Shown: piece by piece, positions 46,197-55,822 of the stretch
How the letters are laid out: each line of letters starts with the position of its first letter
Numbering within the stretch: the stretch's first letter is position 1
Assembly: GCF_000423005.1 (NCBI RefSeq)
Contig: NZ_AUHD01000001.1
Span: forward strand, 724,083 to 788,082
Length of the DNA: 64,000 bases
From: Gelidibacter mesophilus DSM 14095
Lineage (GTDB): Bacteria; Bacteroidota; Bacteroidia; Flavobacteriales; Flavobacteriaceae
Direction of reading: 5' to 3'
Made by a program: the position numbers and the translations under genes
Notes under the pieces: generated by a model
What the model saw: only the letters and a program-made list of their open reading frames with translations
Database searches by the model: none
Told to the model about the DNA's origin: nothing

Positions 46197-47564
46197 ATGA
46201 ATAGATATTTTACCAAACTCGTGCTGATTTGGATGGCATTTGGGTTGTTGTTTTGCAGCTGTAATTACACAGATAAAATACAAAAGCCTGAAGTTAAGTC
46301 TCAGGATTCTGAAGGCATATTTGCTGATGATGTTTTGCTGGACACCATCCAAAAACAAACCTTCAATTATTTTTGGGAGGGAGCTGAACTCAATTCAGGT
46401 TTGGCAAGGGAGCGTCTCCACATGGACGATGTATATCCCACAAGTCCTAAAAACACGGTGACCACAGGCGGTTCCGGATTTGGATTTATGGCACTTTTGG
46501 TGGGAATTAAAAGAGGCTATATTTCGAGGGAAGAAGGTTTGGACCGATTTATGAAGATGGTGGACTTTCTTGAAAAAGCCGATCGCTTCCACGGTGCCTG
46601 GCCCCATTGGCTCAATGGCGAAACGGGAAAAGTCGTGCCTTTTAGCAAAAAAGATACCGGTGCCGATTTGGTGGAAACGGCATTTTTGATCCAAGGCATG
46701 TTAACCGTTAAGGAATACTTTAAAAACGGTAACGAAAGGGAACAGCAACTTGCCAACAAAATAGACCAACTCTGGAGAGAGGTGGAGTGGGACTGGTACA
46801 CTAAAGGCGAAAACGTCCTCTATTGGCATTGGTCTCCCACCGATAACTGGGACATGGATTTTCCGGTGGGCGGTTATAATGAATGCCTGATTATGTACAT
46901 TCTCGCGGCAGCCTCCCCAACCCATCCCATAACTAAAGAAGTTTATGACCAAGGCTGGGCGTTGAACGGTAAAATCGTTTCAAAGGACTCTTTGTACGGA
47001 ATTCCTTTGGTGCTCAATTATTACGAAAATGACGAGGCCGATGTGGGGCCGTTGTTCTGGGCACATTATTCCTATCTGGGCCTAAATCCCAACGGATTGA
47101 AAGATCAGTACGCCGATTATTGGCAATTGGTGCAAAACCAGGCCAAGATACACCATGCCTATGCCGTGGATAATCCTATGGATTTTAAAGGCTATGGGGA
47201 TAGTTTATGGGGAATGACCTCCAGTTATTCCATAAAAGGCTACGCTGGCCACAGGCCTGGCCGCGATTTGGGAGTGATTTCGCCTACCGCCGCTTTATCC
47301 TCCTTTCCCTATACGCCTGAAGAAAGTTTGAAAATGCTCCACTATTTATACAAGGAACAAGACTCCCTAATTGGTAAATACGGTCCTTATGATGCGTTCA
47401 GTTTGGATAAAAATTGGTCGGTGCCACGTTATTTGGCCATTGATCAGGGGCCCATTCCTATAATGATTGAAAACTATCGATCAGGAATGCTTTGGGATTT
47501 GTTTATGCAAAATGAAGATGTGCAAAAGGGCTTGGACAAACTTGGGTTTACTTATAAGAAGTAA
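46197..47564 (+). CDS. GH144-like glucanase lipoprotein (PF10091 family), copy 1
   Basis: 455-residue lipoprotein; the signal ends GLLFCSC. The body matches the family once called putative glucoamylase (PF10091/COG5368), which includes GH144 endo-beta-1,2-glucanases of Chitinophaga and Parabacteroides. Conserved blocks are TFNYFWEGAELNSGLARER, VTTGGSGFGFMALLVGI, FLEKADRFHGAWPHWLNG, WDWYTKGENVLYWHWSP, GYNECLIMYILAAASP and IDQGPIPIMIENYRSGMLWD. The fold is an (alpha/alpha)6 barrel. Catalytic residues cannot be fixed by eye. It probably cuts a beta-glucan at the surface or in the periplasm. The next gene is a close paralogue seven bases away, followed by an esterase and a GH3 beta-glucosidase. 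Confidence 0.8.
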   Translation: MNRYFTKLVLIWMAFGLLFCSCNYTDKIQKPEVKSQDSEGIFADDVLLDTIQKQTFNYFWEGAELNSGLARERLHMDDVYPTSPKNTVTTGGSGFGFMALLVGIKRGYISREEGLDRFMKMVDFLEKADRFHGAWPHWLNGETGKVVPFSKKDTGADLVETAFLIQGMLTVKEYFKNGNEREQQLANKIDQLWREVEWDWYTKGENVLYWHWSPTDNWDMDFPVGGYNECLIMYILAAASPTHPITKEVYDQGWALNGKIVSKDSLYGIPLVLNYYENDEADVGPLFWAHYSYLGLNPNGLKDQYADYWQLVQNQAKIHHAYAVDNPMDFKGYGDSLWGMTSSYSIKGYAGHRPGRDLGVISPTAALSSFPYTPEESLKMLHYLYKEQDSLIGKYGPYDAFSLDKNWSVPRYLAIDQGPIPIMIENYRSGMLWDLFMQNEDVQKGLDKLGFTYKK

Positions 47565-47610
47565 CATATAGTTGGATGCAAAAACAATAATGATCCAAAT
47601 AATAAAAACG

Positions 47611-48978
47611 ATGAAAAACATATACATTTTATTCCTGATAGCCACGGTCACTTTTTCCTGTTCAAAAAGTTCCTCTTCTGAGCCTTTTGATCCGGATCCC
47701 GTTGATGATGGCCCAGTAGGTATTGAGCCGTTGACCGATGTGGAAATGATGGATTTGGTGCAACGCGAAACCTTTAAATATTTTTGGGATTTTGCCGAGC
47801 CCACTTCCAAAGCGGCACGGGAACGCTATATTCCCAGCAACCCGTCCCAAGACCAGCATGTGGTCACCTCCGGTGGTACTGGGTTCGGGATGATGGCTAT
47901 GGTGGTAGGTATTGAAAGAGGCTATGTCACTAGGGCGGAAGCGGTGGCAAGATTACAGACACTTCTAAGCTTTTTGGAAAAAGCTGACCGTTTTCACGGC
48001 GCCTGGTCCCATTGGCTTAACGGCAGCAATGGCAGTGTCATTCCCTTTAGTGAAAAGGACAACGGGGGCGATTTGGTGGAAACCTCCTTTGTGGTGCAGG
48101 GACTGATCTGTATCAAGGAATATTTCAAAAACGGAACTGCGGAAGAGAAGCAGCTGGCCGATAAGGCCGATGCGCTTTGGAAAGGGGTTGAGTGGGATTG
48201 GTACACGCAAAATGAAAAGGTGCTGTACTGGCATTGGAGCCCCGATAATGCCTTTGACATCAACTTAAAGATCCAAGGGTATAACGAATGTTTGGTCACC
48301 TATGTGTTGGCCGCGTCCGCCCCAGAACATAGCATTTCCAAGGAAGTGTACACCCAAGGTTGGGCAGGCAATGGAACTATTGTGTCCTCAAATGTGCAGT
48401 ACGGGTTGCCATTGGTATTAAAACATGCAGGTTCGCCGCAGTTTGGTGGCCCGTTATTTTTTAGCCACTATTCGTTTTTGGGTTTGAACCCCACAAACTT
48501 GGTGGATCAATATGCGAATTATAAAGAGCTGGTCACCAACCATGCAAAAATCAACTATCAATATGCCGTCCAAAACCCTAAAAAATTTGAGGCTTACGGA
48601 CCCGATTGCTGGGGATTGACCGCCAGTTATTCCAGGAATACAGATGGGACCTTGGGCTACTCGGCTCACAGTCCGGTTAATGATAAAGGTGTTATTTCGC
48701 CAACTGCAGCCATCAGCTCCATCCCTTACACCCCTACGGAATCGTTGCGGGCCATGCATTATTTCTATCAGAAGAAAGATAAATTACTGGGTAAGGCAGG
48801 ATTTTATGATGCTTTTAGTCCTGAACATGATTTTTGGGTGGCAGAGGCCTATTTGGCCATTGATCAAGGTCCCCAAATCGTTATGATCGAAAACTATAGA
48901 ACCGGGCTGCTCTGGAACTTGTTTATGCAGAATGAAGACGTGCGCAAAGGGCTCACCAAACTCGGATTTACCTATTAA
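47611..48978 (+). CDS. GH144-like glucanase lipoprotein (PF10091 family), copy 2
   Basis: 455-residue lipoprotein paralogous to the preceding gene and aligned with it end to end. ATG 47611 gives a lipoprotein signal (MKNIYILFLIATVTFSC, Cys17) followed by a Ser-rich tether. The frame runs back to a TTG at 47572, seven bases after the previous stop, but that adds no useful sequence. Shared blocks include TFKYFWDFAEPTSKAARER, VTSGGTGFGMMAMVVGIERG, FLEKADRFHGAWSHWLNG, WDWYTQNEKVLYWHWSPD and IDQGPQIVMIENYRTGLLWN. A difference lies in the loop VNDKGVISPTAAISS, which is GRDLGVISPTAALSS in copy 1. The two may differ in chain-length preference or location. Confidence 0.8.
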   Translation: MKNIYILFLIATVTFSCSKSSSSEPFDPDPVDDGPVGIEPLTDVEMMDLVQRETFKYFWDFAEPTSKAARERYIPSNPSQDQHVVTSGGTGFGMMAMVVGIERGYVTRAEAVARLQTLLSFLEKADRFHGAWSHWLNGSNGSVIPFSEKDNGGDLVETSFVVQGLICIKEYFKNGTAEEKQLADKADALWKGVEWDWYTQNEKVLYWHWSPDNAFDINLKIQGYNECLVTYVLAASAPEHSISKEVYTQGWAGNGTIVSSNVQYGLPLVLKHAGSPQFGGPLFFSHYSFLGLNPTNLVDQYANYKELVTNHAKINYQYAVQNPKKFEAYGPDCWGLTASYSRNTDGTLGYSAHSPVNDKGVISPTAAISSIPYTPTESLRAMHYFYQKKDKLLGKAGFYDAFSPEHDFWVAEAYLAIDQGPQIVMIENYRTGLLWNLFMQNEDVRKGLTKLGFTY

Positions 48979-49021
48979 AAATCAAACATGAAAAAATTGG
49001 AGCAATCAAATTTCTAACGCT

Positions 49022-49816
49022 ATGAGGTCAACTTTCAAACTTATTTTAATCACCGTGGGCATGGTTTTTTTGAATTTCATCCCTTTAGGCGCACAAATTC
49101 AAGAGTCCTATACCAAAGAGCACTATGTCCTGGCAAAGGATACTTTGAAGTATAGACTATTATTGCCCCATAATTTTGATGCTAAAAAGCAATATCCATT
49201 AATCCTGTTTTTGCACGGGGCGGGCGAAAGGGGAAGTGACAACACCAAACAGCTCATCCACGGCAGTGAACTGTTTTATAAAATTGGGGAGTCGCACCCT
49301 GCCATAGTGCTTTTTCCACAATGCCCGGCAAATGACTATTGGGCCAACGCAACGGTCGATAGGAGCACCAAACCGCTTTCCTTGTCGTTTCCATTGGAAA
49401 GCAGCCCAACCAAAGCCCTGACCTTGGTGATGGGTTTGGTTGAGACCATGATGACCAAGCCTTATGTCAATAAAGATCAGGTGTATGTGGGCGGACTTTC
49501 TATGGGAGGAATGGGGACTTTCGAAATTCTTTACAGGAAACCCGATGTTTTTGCGGCAGCCTTCGCCATCTGTGGGGCTGGAAATCCTGAAGCTACAGAA
49601 ACTTATGCCAAAACCATTCCCATGTGGATTTTCCATGGAGCCAAAGATGATGTGGTCGCTCCACAGGAATCTGTGAACATGGTTTCCGGAATTTTAAAAC
49701 ATGGGGGAACGCCCAATTTCTCACTTTTCGCCAAGGACAATCATAACAGTTGGGATTCGGCATTTGCTAAACCTGAACTGATCCCTTGGCTATTTTCTAA
49801 CTCAAAATCTAAATAA
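49022..49816 (+). CDS. secreted alpha/beta-hydrolase esterase
   Basis: 264-residue exported alpha/beta-hydrolase with signal peptide FKLILITVGMVFLNFIPLGAQ. Motifs: PLILFLHGAGERGSDNTKQL (oxyanion hole), the nucleophile elbow GGLSMGGMGTFE with Ser160, WIFHGAKDDVVAPQESV (Asp), and the His in KDNHNSWDSAF. It belongs to the PHB-depolymerase/CE1-like esterase group found in many glycan loci, where members remove acyl decorations. The substrate is not determinable; a role in de-acylating the glycan is inferred from position. Its stop overlaps the GH3 start by one base (TAATG), so the two are translationally coupled. Confidence 0.78.
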   Translation: MRSTFKLILITVGMVFLNFIPLGAQIQESYTKEHYVLAKDTLKYRLLLPHNFDAKKQYPLILFLHGAGERGSDNTKQLIHGSELFYKIGESHPAIVLFPQCPANDYWANATVDRSTKPLSLSFPLESSPTKALTLVMGLVETMMTKPYVNKDQVYVGGLSMGGMGTFEILYRKPDVFAAAFAICGAGNPEATETYAKTIPMWIFHGAKDDVVAPQESVNMVSGILKHGGTPNFSLFAKDNHNSWDSAFAKPELIPWLFSNSKSK

Positions 49817-52128
49817 TGAAATTACAACCCATCAACACCGTACTTTTTAGCACAGTTATCTTCTGTTTGTCATTCTGCAGTTCCTATCGGGCGCAGGCGC
49901 AAGTGAAATCCCAAAAAACGATTGAACAGAACGTAGATTCAATTCTTAAACTGATGACTCTGGACGAAAAATTGGGCCAGCTCAATTTGCCATCTTCGGG
50001 AGATATCACTACCGGGCAGGCCAAAAGTTCCAACATCGCCAAAAAAATTGAAGAAGGCAAGGTAGGAGGGCTTTTCAACATCAAAACTGTTGAGCGGATC
50101 CGCGACGTCCAAAAAGTGGCCATGGAAAAAAGCCGATTGAAAATTCCGTTATTGTTTGGGATGGACGTTATTCACGGTTATGAAACCACCTTCCCAATTC
50201 CGTTGGGATTATCCAGTTCGTGGGATATGCCAATGATTCAGGAAACCGCGCGCATTGCGGCCATTGAAGCCAGTGCCGATGGGATCAACTGGACGTTTTC
50301 GCCCATGGTCGATGTATCCCGTGATGCCCGTTGGGGTCGCGTTTCGGAAGGATCAGGCGAAGATGTCTATTTGGGAAGCCAGATTGCCATAGCCATGGTC
50401 AAAGGATATCAAGGTACAGATTTGACCGATAACAAAACCATCATGGCCTGTGTCAAGCATTTCGCTTTGTACGGTGCCCCAGAAGCCGGTCGCGATTACA
50501 ATACGGTGGATATGAGCCGGATCAAAATGTACAATGACTATTTACCACCTTACAAAGCAGCCGTCGATGCTGGGGTGGGCTCCGTAATGGCGTCTTTTAA
50601 CGAAATTGATGGCATTCCTGCTACTGGCAATAAATGGTTGATGACCGACTTGTTAAGAACCGATTGGGGCTTTGATGGTTTTGTGGTCACCGATTATACG
50701 GGCATCAACGAAATGGTGGATCACGGCATGGGCGATCTGCAGGCGGTATCGGCCATGGCGCTCAATGCTGGGATTGATATGGATATGGTGGGTGAAGGCC
50801 TGTTGACCACCTTGGAAAAATCGTATAATGAAGGTAAGGTTTCCATGGCAACCATTGATACTGCCGTGAAAAGGATGCTCACTGCCAAATATCAGTTGGG
50901 CCTGTTTGACGATCCTTATAAATATTGTGATGTGGAAAGAGCGAAAACGGAAATCTTCACGGGTGAACACCGTGCCTTTGCCCGGAAAGTATCCGCAGAA
51001 TCCATGGTATTGTTAAAAAACGACCATCAGACCTTACCCTTAAAAAAATCGGGAACCATTGCGCTGATCGGGCCTTTGGCAAATAATGCCGTAAATATGG
51101 CCGGTACCTGGAGTGTGGCCACAAAACAGAAAAACTCCAATCCGTTGTTGGAAGGTTTAAAGACCGTGATAGGCGATAAAGCAAAAATTTTATACGCCAA
51201 AGGCAGTAACCTTGCTGCCGATTTGGAGTTTGAAAAACGGGCTACCATGTTCGGGAAGGAGATTCCGCGTGACGGGCGTACCGACAAACAATTATTGGAC
51301 GAAGCTTTGGAGATGGCCTCAAAATCGGATGTGATCATTGCCGCTTTGGGCGAGTCGGCAGAGATGAGCGGCGAAAGTAGCAGCCGTACCAATCTGGATA
51401 TTCCCCAAATTCAAAAGGACTTGTTGCAAGCGCTTTTAAAAACAGGCAAACCTGTCGTTTTGGTGATGTTTACAGGGCGTCCCTTGACCATTGAGGAAGA
51501 GGTGGAAACGGTTCCGGCCATTTTAAACGTTTGGTTTCCTGGCAGTGAAGCAGGTTTGGCAATTTCCGATGTCTTGTTTGGCGATGTGAATCCTTCCGGC
51601 AAATTAACGGCGACTTTTCCACGTAATGTGGGACAGATCCCCATTTATTACAACCATAAAAATACGGGACGTCCCTTGAAGAATACCGAAGGCACGTTTG
51701 AGAAATTCCGTTCCAATTATTTGGACGTCCGCAATGAGCCTTTATTCCCTTTTGGATATGGGTTGAGCTACACCACATTTGAGTATTCCAATCTAAAATT
51801 AAGTACTAACCAAATTGCCATGGATGGTACTATTGATGTTTCCGTGGAGGTTAAGAATTCAGGAAATTATGACGGGAAGGAAGTCGTTCAGCTGTACATC
51901 AGGGATTTGGTGGGTTCAGTGACGCGTCCGGTCAAGGAATTGAAAGGCTTCAAGAAAGTAAACATCAAAAAGGGAGAAACCAAGACCATACGTTTTAAGA
52001 TCACCGTGGAGGACTTAAAATTCTATAACTCCAATTTGGATTTTGTAGCGGAACCGGGACAGTTTGAAGTGTTTGTAGGTACCAATTCCGATACCAGCAT
52101 GAAGGCTGGATTTGAAGTGAAAAATTAA
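49816..52128 (+). CDS. GH3 beta-glucosidase (BglX-like)
   Basis: 770-residue secreted GH3 enzyme; the signal ends near YRAQAQ. The N-terminal barrel carries IPLLFGMDVIHGYETTFPIP, WTFSPMVDVSRDARWGRVSE, MACVKHFALYGAPEAGRDY and the nucleophile motif GFDGFVVTDYTGI (Asp293). The alpha/beta sandwich domain carries AALGESAEMSGESSSRTNLD and the linker RNEPLFPFGYGLSYTTFEYS. A fibronectin-like C-terminal domain follows (LYIRDLVGSVTRPVKELKGF). It would release glucose from oligosaccharides made by the GH144-like enzymes. A GH3 enzyme of Bacteroides thetaiotaomicron encoded beside a GH144 homologue acts on beta-1,2-gluco-oligosaccharides, which supports this reading. A strong hairpin follows. The G+C content is visibly higher than in the susC genes. 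Confidence 0.9.
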   Translation: MKLQPINTVLFSTVIFCLSFCSSYRAQAQVKSQKTIEQNVDSILKLMTLDEKLGQLNLPSSGDITTGQAKSSNIAKKIEEGKVGGLFNIKTVERIRDVQKVAMEKSRLKIPLLFGMDVIHGYETTFPIPLGLSSSWDMPMIQETARIAAIEASADGINWTFSPMVDVSRDARWGRVSEGSGEDVYLGSQIAIAMVKGYQGTDLTDNKTIMACVKHFALYGAPEAGRDYNTVDMSRIKMYNDYLPPYKAAVDAGVGSVMASFNEIDGIPATGNKWLMTDLLRTDWGFDGFVVTDYTGINEMVDHGMGDLQAVSAMALNAGIDMDMVGEGLLTTLEKSYNEGKVSMATIDTAVKRMLTAKYQLGLFDDPYKYCDVERAKTEIFTGEHRAFARKVSAESMVLLKNDHQTLPLKKSGTIALIGPLANNAVNMAGTWSVATKQKNSNPLLEGLKTVIGDKAKILYAKGSNLAADLEFEKRATMFGKEIPRDGRTDKQLLDEALEMASKSDVIIAALGESAEMSGESSSRTNLDIPQIQKDLLQALLKTGKPVVLVMFTGRPLTIEEEVETVPAILNVWFPGSEAGLAISDVLFGDVNPSGKLTATFPRNVGQIPIYYNHKNTGRPLKNTEGTFEKFRSNYLDVRNEPLFPFGYGLSYTTFEYSNLKLSTNQIAMDGTIDVSVEVKNSGNYDGKEVVQLYIRDLVGSVTRPVKELKGFKKVNIKKGETKTIRFKITVEDLKFYNSNLDFVAEPGQFEVFVGTNSDTSMKAGFEVKN

Positions 52129-52139
52129 GCTTAATAAAA

Positions 52140-52189
52140 AGACCTCACAGGTTTCCTCCTTCGGCGGACAGGTCCAACCTGTGAGGTCT
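52140..52189 (+). terminator. strong 14-bp inverted repeat, terminator or dispersed element
   Basis: AGACCTCACAGGTT (52140-52153) and AACCTGTGAGGTCT (52176-52189) are perfect inverted repeats with a 22-base loop rich in G and C (CTCCTTCGGCGGACAGG). It lies just after the GH3 stop codon and separates two enzyme groups. It is unusually G+C-rich for the surroundings and resembles intergenic repeats I recall in other Flavobacteriaceae. Confidence 0.65.
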
Positions 52190-52300
52190 ATTAAACGTGT
52201 AAAACAATCGCTTGCGTGCTGTACATCATCATTGTTCAGGCAGAACAAAAAGGTCTAAGAAAGAAATTAATTAGGATCCCGTAAATCAATTAATAGCAAA

Positions 52301-54931
52301 ATGAAGCCACATCCAGCAAGGTATATAATAAATTTAGTGATCGCCTGTGGTGTGGCTTTTTCCTGTCAATTAAGCGCCCAAAAAAACATTATAAATTCCG
52401 GTTGGCAATTTACCTTGGATTCTACCAAAACCAATTGGCAAACGGTCACTATTCCGCACACTTGGAACCAAGACGATGCTTTTGATGATGAACCCGGTTA
52501 TTTTAGGGGCGTAGGTTTTTATCAAAAACAAGTCTATGTGGGTGCCGAGAGGAATGACTTGATTCATTATCTCCGTTTTAAAGGTGTCAACCAAGATGCC
52601 AATGTCTATGTGAATGGCCATTTTGTGGGCAATCATAAAGGAGGTTATACGGCCTTTAATTTTAATATTACGGAGTTCTTGAAGTTTGGGTCTTACAACC
52701 TCATTGAAGTAGAGGTTGACAATTCGTATAATGCGAATATCCCACCCTTGGACATCGACTTTACGATATATGGAGGTATTTATAGAGATGTGGAATGGAT
52801 TGCAGTACCAAAGCAACATCTCACCTTAAATGATTTTGCATCCGAAGGGTTTTATGTGGATTACCCCCATGTTTCCAAAGAAAAGGCCAGTGTTGAAGTG
52901 TCGGTTTTATTGGATAATTTTGATGTAACATCAGCATCTAATCAACTCGAAATCAGTATTTCAGATGACGATGGAAAAATCATTCAAACTGAAACTGAAA
53001 ATATTAAAATCAACGCCAAGACCAGCGAAAAACTCAAGATACAATTTCCCGATATCCATAATCCAAACTTATGGTCGCCCGAACATCCCTATCTCTATCA
53101 GTTGCAAATTGTGTTAAAAGATAAGAATGGAACTATTTTAGATGAAAAGTCATCACCTATCGCGTTTCGATGGGTCACTGTCGATCCAAATGATGGCTTG
53201 TTCCTTAACGGAGAACCTTACAAAATAATTGGAGTTAACCGGCATCAGGATTATGAGGGCTATGGAAGTGCTGTACCACTGCAGCTTCAGGAAAAGGACA
53301 TTCATTTGATAAAAAACATGGGTGCCAATGTGATCCGGTTTGCCCATTATCCACAAGCTCAGGAACTCTATAGATTATGTGACGAACTAGGGCTTCTGGT
53401 GTGGTCGGAAATCCCGATTGTCAACAAAGTGACCAACACGCGCGAGTTTTTTGAGACCAGTCTGAACATGCAGGAGGAACATCTCAAACAATACTATAAT
53501 TTTCCTTCGGTGGTGATGTTTGGGTATATGAATGAGATTTTTCTAAGATTGGTTTTCGACAATACATCAACCCACCAGGAAAAGGAAGACGCTAAAATTT
53601 ATACCTATGAGCTCGCAAAACAGTTGGAGGAGTTCACCAGAAAAATGGCGCCCAACCGATTGACCGTAATGGCCTTGCATTTCAATGAAGTCTATAACGA
53701 TACTAAAATAGCCGATTTGTCCATGCTGATTGGTTGGAATCTTTATTTTGGCTGGTATAACGGCACCATTCCTGATTTGGGCCTGTTTTTGGATGACCAA
53801 CACCAACGTTTCCCCAACCGTTCCATAATGATCTCAGAATATGGGCCCGGTGCCGATGTCAATATATCGAGTACAACCCCCAAAAAGTACGACTATACCC
53901 AAGAGTATCAATTGATCCTCCATAAAAGTTATTACGAACAAGTCATGGCGCGCGACTTTGTTGTCGGCATGACCGCTTGGAATTTTGCCGATTTTGGGTC
54001 AGAATTTCGTGGCGAAACCATTCCGCATGTCAATCAAAAAGGATTGGTGCAATACAATCGGGAGCCAAAGGATGTATATTATTGGTACAAAGCTGTTTTG
54101 AACACTAAGGAACCTCTTCTACACATTGCTTTAAATGCAGAACATCCTTTGAATTTAATTAATGAAGACAAGCGAACCGTATCGATTTTTTCAAATGAAA
54201 CGAAGGCGGAAGTTTTTTTGAATGGCGAATTGATTGATACCGTTACTTTCAGTGACGGACTGGCTACCGTGGATATTCCGTTTATAAATGATGAAAATGA
54301 ATTGACAGTGACCTCAGGTTCACAAGAGGAGACCAAAACAGTTCAAGTGTTCAAATCTGATAACTTGAAAACAGCGCATTTCAAAAGACTTGGCATCAAC
54401 ATCGGATCCCATTTCAGCTTTTATGACAAAGAAAACAATGTGACCTTTGTTTCCGATAGAACCTATTCTGAAAATCTTTATGGTCATAGCGATGGAACGC
54501 CATACAACATTACGAAAGACAAAAATCAAGGCATTCCCAACAATATCAAAAACACAGAAAAAGAAGGTGTTTTTCAAACGATGCTTGAAGGCTGTACAAC
54601 ATACAAAGTCGATGTTCCTAATGGGCAATATCAAATCACTTTATATTTCGTAGAGCCGCAAATAAAAAGTAACATTGAGATCGTTTTTAATTTAGCCGCC
54701 GAAAATGAATTATCCCACCATAACCCAAAAAAACAACGCGTTTTTGAGGTGTCATTAAACGGTATCGTGATTGAAAATCATTTAGATATGGCAAATACAG
54801 TTCCAGATAAATATGGTGTCACCCTGATTAGTGTCGTTAACCTTAGAAATGACGAAGGTTTAAGCGTCAACCTCAAACCCATTGAAGGGAAAACGGTCTT
54901 TAGTGGCGTTTTAATTGAAAAGAAAGATTAA
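52301..54931 (+). CDS. GH2 glycosidase with malectin-like C-terminal domain
   Basis: 876-residue exported GH2 enzyme, probably beta-galactosidase or beta-glucuronidase type; the signal segment is IINLVIACGVAFSCQLSAQ. The N-terminal jelly roll has WQTVTIPHTWNQDDAF, FKGVNQDANVYVNGHFVGNH and YGGIYRDVEWIAV. The catalytic domain has IIGVNRHQDYEGYG, VIRFAHYPQAQELY, the acid/base motif MFGYMNE (Glu412) and the nucleophile motif SIMISEYGPG (Glu513). After an Ig-like domain, residues about 685-876 form a malectin-like carbohydrate-binding domain (YSENLYGHSDGTPYNI, GQYQITLYFVEPQ, KKQRVFEVSLNG). It starts a new group after the hairpin and is followed closely by the esterase, sulfatase and GH43-like genes. 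Substrate specificity cannot be settled by eye. Confidence 0.87.
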   Translation: MKPHPARYIINLVIACGVAFSCQLSAQKNIINSGWQFTLDSTKTNWQTVTIPHTWNQDDAFDDEPGYFRGVGFYQKQVYVGAERNDLIHYLRFKGVNQDANVYVNGHFVGNHKGGYTAFNFNITEFLKFGSYNLIEVEVDNSYNANIPPLDIDFTIYGGIYRDVEWIAVPKQHLTLNDFASEGFYVDYPHVSKEKASVEVSVLLDNFDVTSASNQLEISISDDDGKIIQTETENIKINAKTSEKLKIQFPDIHNPNLWSPEHPYLYQLQIVLKDKNGTILDEKSSPIAFRWVTVDPNDGLFLNGEPYKIIGVNRHQDYEGYGSAVPLQLQEKDIHLIKNMGANVIRFAHYPQAQELYRLCDELGLLVWSEIPIVNKVTNTREFFETSLNMQEEHLKQYYNFPSVVMFGYMNEIFLRLVFDNTSTHQEKEDAKIYTYELAKQLEEFTRKMAPNRLTVMALHFNEVYNDTKIADLSMLIGWNLYFGWYNGTIPDLGLFLDDQHQRFPNRSIMISEYGPGADVNISSTTPKKYDYTQEYQLILHKSYYEQVMARDFVVGMTAWNFADFGSEFRGETIPHVNQKGLVQYNREPKDVYYWYKAVLNTKEPLLHIALNAEHPLNLINEDKRTVSIFSNETKAEVFLNGELIDTVTFSDGLATVDIPFINDENELTVTSGSQEETKTVQVFKSDNLKTAHFKRLGINIGSHFSFYDKENNVTFVSDRTYSENLYGHSDGTPYNITKDKNQGIPNNIKNTEKEGVFQTMLEGCTTYKVDVPNGQYQITLYFVEPQIKSNIEIVFNLAAENELSHHNPKKQRVFEVSLNGIVIENHLDMANTVPDKYGVTLISVVNLRNDEGLSVNLKPIEGKTVFSGVLIEKKD

Positions 54932-54934
54932 GAA

Positions 54935-55822
54935 ATGAATAACATAACCTTTTACCTATTCCTACTGAGTTTCAGTTTTGGATTCTCCCAAGCAAAGCCC
55001 ATTACTTATACGTACGCTATTAAAGGCCTGGACACTCTAAAAATGGACGTCTATTCGCCCAAAAAGATAAAAAAAAATGATTCCGTTCCTGTCTTATTAT
55101 GGATGCATGGCGGTGGATTTGTAGGCGGGAGTAGGAATTATCCAAGTGAAGTACAGCTAGGAGAATTTGCAGCTGAAAACGGATATTTGGGTATTTCCAT
55201 ATCTTATCGTCTCACGCGAAAGGGTCAGCCGTCGGGTTTTGGTTGTGATTGTCCAAAAGCTGATAAACTGTTGACATTTAAGAATGCCGCCATCGATTTT
55301 CTTGATGCTGCCAAATTCATTTATGAGAACAAGGATGTACTGGGTGCTGATACCACCAAGATTATTGCTGGCGGCAGTAGTGCCGGGGCAGAAGGCATGC
55401 TCAATGCTGTTTATATGCGTGAATATTTTATAGACGATTTAAAAAAATATGAGAAGGTTAAGTTTGCAGGTGTCTTTTCGTTAGCAGGAGCCATGGTTAA
55501 TTCTGATTATATTACAAAAACCAACGCGCTGCCTTCAGTGTTTTTCCATGGTACTGCCGATAATTTGGTGCCCTTTGGTAGTGCCGCCCATCATTTTTGC
55601 AAACCAGAAAGGAAAGGCTATATTATGTTGGATGGATCATCAACAATAGTAGATCGATTGTTGGAATTAGAAATGCCCTATTATTTTAATAAAGTAATTG
55701 GAGGCAAACATGAGTTATCAAATATCCCTTTTAAACAATTGGGGGAAGTCTTTGATTTTTTTGATAAAACCATTTTTAAAAGAGAAGTGATACAAACCGT
55801 TAAACTAATTAGGAATCCATGA
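54935..55822 (+). CDS. secreted carboxylesterase, alpha/beta-hydrolase (HGGG type)
   Basis: 295-residue exported alpha/beta-hydrolase with signal peptide ITFYLFLLSFSFGFSQ. It carries the oxyanion motif LLWMHGGGFVGGSRNYPSE, the nucleophile motif IIAGGSSAGAEGML (Ser149) and SVFFHGTADNLVPFGS (Asp), with His in VIGGKHELSN. This is the hormone-sensitive-lipase/BD-FAE-like group, whose members in glycan loci act as acetyl or feruloyl esterases. It begins three bases after the GH2 stop, and its stop overlaps the sulfatase ATG by four bases (ATGA), so the three are an operon. It is not closely related to the esterase upstream of the GH3 gene, and deacylation of a different group is possible. Confidence 0.8.
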   Translation: MNNITFYLFLLSFSFGFSQAKPITYTYAIKGLDTLKMDVYSPKKIKKNDSVPVLLWMHGGGFVGGSRNYPSEVQLGEFAAENGYLGISISYRLTRKGQPSGFGCDCPKADKLLTFKNAAIDFLDAAKFIYENKDVLGADTTKIIAGGSSAGAEGMLNAVYMREYFIDDLKKYEKVKFAGVFSLAGAMVNSDYITKTNALPSVFFHGTADNLVPFGSAAHHFCKPERKGYIMLDGSSTIVDRLLELEMPYYFNKVIGGKHELSNIPFKQLGEVFDFFDKTIFKREVIQTVKLIRNP

